DNA of 64,000 nucleotides from positions 1,533,451-1,597,450 of the forward strand of contig VLTH01000002.1 of assembly GCA_008125075.1 (NCBI GenBank), given 5' to 3'. Made by a program: the position numbers and the translations under genes. A model generated the notes under the pieces. That model did no database searches and was not told the origin of the DNA. It saw nothing but the letters and a program-made list of their open reading frames with translations. The stretch comes from Acetivibrio alkalicellulosi. GTDB taxonomy: Bacteria; Bacillota; Clostridia; Acetivibrionales; Acetivibrionaceae. This document shows, piece by piece, positions 61,568 to 64,000 of this stretch (its first letter is position 1; every line of letters begins with the position of its first letter).

Positions 61568-62728
61568 TTACTTTACATTCTCTCCTTTTAATAAAGTTCC
61601 TGCTACTACTGCTGTAAGTGGAACAGTTACAACTAGTCCAATACTACTTGCTAGTGCTCTTACAATTTCGTTTGCTATAAGCTCCCTATTTATAAACTCA
61701 GAAAAAGAAACATTATATGCCATGTGAAGTAGCATAATTGGTATTGATGCACTTGCATATGCTAGTATTAATGTGTTTGACATAGTTCCTAGTATATCTC
61801 TACCGACGTTTATCCCCGATCGTATCAAATTTTTCGTCTTTATTTCAGGAGTAGCTGCTAATACCTCATTAACTGAAGAAGCAATTGATATTCCCACATC
61901 CATAACAGCCCCCATTGCACCTATTAAAATACCCGAAAAGAGAAGCCCTCTAAAATCAAACGTTATCTCCTGAGGTATATACAAAAGCATTTGAGACTCC
62001 TCATCACCTAGACCTGTAAGGCTTGAAATGTGCCCCATAACAAGTGCAATAATTCCGGCTGTAATTACTCCCCCTACTGTGCCTATAATAGCTGACAGAG
62101 TCTTTTTGTTATATCCACTCACCAATAAAAGTGTTATAATTATTGCACTAATACATATGGGTACAGATATAACTACTGGATTAAACCCCTTTAAAATTAA
62201 CGGCAAAAATACATAACCAACTAAAAGGCACATGATACCTAGTGAAATTAGTGATTTTAAACCTTTTAATTTACCTACAATTAACATTAAAATGACAAAT
62301 ATAATCACTAAATATAATATATATTTATCTCTAACAATTTCTGATACATATGCATTTTCAATAGAACCATCATAGCCACTTTCGATATATAAAAATACGT
62401 CCTGTCCTTTATTTAAGGTTATACTGTAAGCCTCATTAAAACTGTTTAAAAAATGTTGAGCCTCTATTATTTCACCCCTAAATTCACCTTTAAGTATTTT
62501 TACCTTTACTATCTGAGATTTTACTTCAAATAGACCACCGGAATATGGAGTCTCTTTAGTATCTGTGGATGTAACCTCAATAACTCTAGCTCTTACTGGT
62601 CTTGGCAGCTCATCTTCATCTTGCATTATTCTTGAAGGTTGGTTGTCAGCATATATAACAAATGACGTTGAAAACAAAAAAATAAAAATCGGTATTGTTA
62701 GGAAAATACCTATTATTCTCTTTTCCAT
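61568..62728 (-). CDS. YibE/F family membrane protein
   Basis: 386 aa. Signal or anchor helix at the N-terminus, an extracytoplasmic domain (about 30-135), then about seven membrane helices. The YibE/F pattern (PF07907) includes LKGLKSLISLGIMCLLVG, LSGTLIGAMGAVMDVGISIAS-like GILIGAMGAVMDVGISIASS and MSNTLILAYASASIPIMLL. Function is unknown. It is the only gene between pabB and spoVS. Confidence 0.88.
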   Translation of the reverse strand: MEKRIIGIFLTIPIFIFLFSTSFVIYADNQPSRIMQDEDELPRPVRARVIEVTSTDTKETPYSGGLFEVKSQIVKVKILKGEFRGEIIEAQHFLNSFNEAYSITLNKGQDVFLYIESGYDGSIENAYVSEIVRDKYILYLVIIFVILMLIVGKLKGLKSLISLGIMCLLVGYVFLPLILKGFNPVVISVPICISAIIITLLLVSGYNKKTLSAIIGTVGGVITAGIIALVMGHISSLTGLGDEESQMLLYIPQEITFDFRGLLFSGILIGAMGAVMDVGISIASSVNEVLAATPEIKTKNLIRSGINVGRDILGTMSNTLILAYASASIPIMLLHMAYNVSFSEFINRELIANEIVRALASSIGLVVTVPLTAVVAGTLLKGENVK

Positions 62729-62831
62729 AAATTATTTATCCCCCTATTTCAGTTATAATGAAATTATAGATAAGATTAATAATAAAATCAAGAGTGCATA
62801 AATTGGAGTGCAATAAGTTTTACAAAAAAAC

Positions 62832-62866
62832 AAAGGGTTAAATCTATAGTATAGATTTATCCCTTT
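62832..62866. terminator. Terminator after spoVS
   Basis: AAAGGG and CCCTTT arms with an inner TAAATCTATA/TATAGATTTA stem. On the minus strand GTTTTTTTG follows. Confidence 0.8.
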
Positions 62867-62899
62867 ATAGTTAAAAAAAGAACAGCTACTTGATTATAC

Positions 62900-63163
62900 T
62901 TATTTTCTTGGCTCAACAATAAGCTTTATGGCTGTCTTCTCTTGTCCGTCAATGCTAACTTCTGTAAATGCTGGAATACATACCAATTCAATTCCTAATG
63001 GGGCAACAAAACCTCTTGCTATAGCTATTGCTTTTATAGCTTGGTTTAATGCTCCTGCTCCAACCGCTTGAATTTCAACAGCTCCTTCTTCTTTAATGAA
63101 GCCTGTCAACGCACCTGCGATGGAATTTGGACTGGATTTTGCTGAAACTTTCAAAACACTCAT
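62900..63163 (-). CDS. spoVS: Stage V sporulation protein S
   Basis: 87 aa, essentially the length of the B. subtilis protein. It reads MSVLKVSAKSSPNSIAGALT, VEIQAVGAGALNQAIKAIAI and ARGFVAPLGIELVCIPAFTE. SpoVS helps pass from stage V and affects coat assembly and septation. The ATG at 63163 follows AAGGGGG; the longer start lies before that site. A textbook sigma-H promoter lies upstream, and ymdB precedes it as in B. subtilis. Confidence 0.95.
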   Translation of the reverse strand: MSVLKVSAKSSPNSIAGALTGFIKEEGAVEIQAVGAGALNQAIKAIAIARGFVAPLGIELVCIPAFTEVSIDGQEKTAIKLIVEPRK

Positions 63164-63187
63164 GGATTTTCTTACCCCCTTTTCTTG

Positions 63188-63242
63188 CATGTATAAGAAA
63201 AGTGTTTAACTTCTTAAGGGTCTTCTTATAACCTTATACATG
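63188..63242 (-). promoter_or_regulatory. Inverted repeat in the spoVS leader
   Basis: Perfect 10-bp arms CATGTATAAG and CTTATACATG span 55 nt just before the ribosome-binding site. It could be a leader hairpin or a terminator of ymdB transcripts. Confidence 0.5.
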
Positions 63243-63273
63243 AAAAATCCAATATAGCTTTGCTTATTATATA

Positions 63274-63302
63274 TTATTCTACAAATAATTTAAAAATCCT
63301 CT
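63274..63302 (-). promoter_or_regulatory. Sigma-H promoter of spoVS
   Basis: On the minus strand AGAGGATTT-N11-GTAGAATAA meets the sigma-H consensus RNAGGAWWW-N11/12-RNNGAATWW at every position. spoVS is a sigma-H gene in B. subtilis. Confidence 0.75.
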
Positions 63303-63312
63303 TTTATATTAA

Positions 63313-64000
63313 TTATACTTCTAATACTTCAAATATTCTTTCTATTTTAAGGGTTTTACCCGTCTTTTCATCAATTTCCAAATATGCCCCATTAAACTGG
63401 ACTTTACCATGTGCAACTTCAAATCTTGTGGGCATATGTGTAATAAATTTATTAATTACCCTTTCTCTTTCAACACCAATAATACCATCGTAAGGCCCTG
63501 TCATGCCAACATCAGTTATATATCCAGTTCCAAATGGCAAAATTCTTTCATCTGCGGTCTGAACATGAGTATGGGTACCAAGTACACAACTGACTTTACC
63601 ATCAAGATGCCATGCAAGTGCATGCTTTTCCGATGTTGCTTCTGCATGCATATCAATTACAATAATCTTTACGAAGTTTTTTAAGTGCTCTATTTCTCTT
63701 TCAGCAGCCTTAAAAGGACAATCTATGCTATCCATATACACTCTTCCCATTATATTTAACAATCCCACTTCTCCCTTTTCTCCTTTTATCACTGTCGAAC
63801 CAAATCCTGGGAGTTCAGTTGGGTAATTTGCAGGTCTTACAATACACTTATCAGAATCAATAAAATTAGTCACTTCTCTTTTTGACCATGTATGATTTCC
63901 AAGTGTTATTCCTTGAATACCAGATTTGTACAGCTCTTGAGCAACAACATATGTAATACCACTGCCACCAGCTGAGTTTTCTCCATTAGCAAAGCAAAAG
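63313..64000 (-). CDS. ymdB: YmdB-family metallophosphoesterase, N-terminus cut by window edge
   Basis: The frame continues from the window end without a start: CFANGENSAGGSGITYVVAQ, then GITLGNHTWSKREV, IDMHAEATSEKHALAWHLDG and GTHTHVQTADERILP. These are the metal and phosphate motifs of the TIGR00282/YmdB family. YmdB hydrolyses cyclic nucleotides and controls biofilm fate in B. subtilis. About the last 229 residues are here; roughly 35 are missing at the N-terminus. Confidence 0.92.
   Translation of the reverse strand, partial: FCFANGENSAGGSGITYVVAQELYKSGIQGITLGNHTWSKREVTNFIDSDKCIVRPANYPTELPGFGSTVIKGEKGEVGLLNIMGRVYMDSIDCPFKAAEREIEHLKNFVKIIVIDMHAEATSEKHALAWHLDGKVSCVLGTHTHVQTADERILPFGTGYITDVGMTGPYDGIIGVERERVINKFITHMPTRFEVAHGKVQFNGAYLEIDEKTGKTLKIERIFEVLEV

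Noticed and set aside
1-64000. CRISPR array, phage or integrative element
   Set aside because: No regularly spaced direct repeats, cas, integrase, portal or conjugation genes are seen; the repeats found are dispersed singles.

Overview
The window comes from a low-GC, anaerobic, endospore-forming Firmicute of the cellulosome-building Clostridia (former Clostridium cluster III, the Acetivibrio/Ruminiclostridium relatives). Spore formation is shown by Spo0A, SpoIVB, SpoVB, SpoVS, a GerW/YtfJ protein and two CotF-like coat proteins. Strict anaerobic life is shown by the class III ribonucleotide reductase NrdDG. A cellulosome is shown by a GH11 xylanase carrying a two-repeat type I dockerin. Genus-level placement is inference from these genes. 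Almost every gene in the first 23.7 kb and the last 20 kb lies on the minus strand. I found no rRNA, tRNA, CRISPR array, phage module or intact transposase.

Layout. 1-3.3 kb: two secreted proteins, one cut by the window edge. 3.7-4.3 kb: a RelE/ParE-Phd toxin-antitoxin pair. 4.4-9.9 kb: a five-gene nickel/peptide-type ABC importer, preceded by a strong promoter, a folded leader and an intrinsic terminator. 10-17.5 kb: the DUF3842, rluB, gerW, DUF2953, scpB, scpA, trpS and M50 protease neighbourhood, with the dockerin xylanase set between DUF2953 and scpB. 17.5-24.8 kb: a DHH-CBS-CCA fusion, small membrane proteins, a MerR-controlled ABC-2 exporter with a truncated second permease, and an unknown anchored protein. 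25-30.8 kb: spoVB, an Rrf2 repressor, rnhA, and nrdDG under a promoter with two NrdR boxes. 31-35 kb: a cobalamin methionine synthase split in two genes, and a second copper-amine-oxidase-type domain protein. 35.5-43.9 kb: coat proteins, the divIVA-ylmH-yggT-sepF-yggS cluster, a YnbB-type enzyme, an RluA-type synthase and a MerR-like coiled-coil protein. 44-51.8 kb: a chemosensory operon (cheY-cheA-cheW-cheR-cheB, hybrid kinase, receiver) without a receptor gene. 52.5-64 kb: an MBL protein, spo0A, spoIVB, recN, argR, nadK, pabC, pabB, yibE/F, spoVS and partial ymdB.

Beyond the genes, the striking content is non-coding. At least three families of short dispersed intergenic repeats occur. R1 is a palindrome of about 65 bp with four near-full copies and two fragments. 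R2 is about 165 bp with two full copies and one fragment. R3 is about 105 nt and folds into two hairpins that keep pairing despite sequence change; all four copies or fragments lie in sense upstream of a gene. There is also an unassigned riboswitch-like leader in front of the ABC importer.

Regulation readable from sequence includes NrdR boxes on nrdD, a sigma-H promoter on spoVS, an 0A box upstream of spo0A, a MerR-type stretched promoter, an Rrf2 palindrome and a hairpin over the antitoxin ribosome-binding site. Several genes start at TTG or GTG, as judged by ribosome-binding-site spacing.
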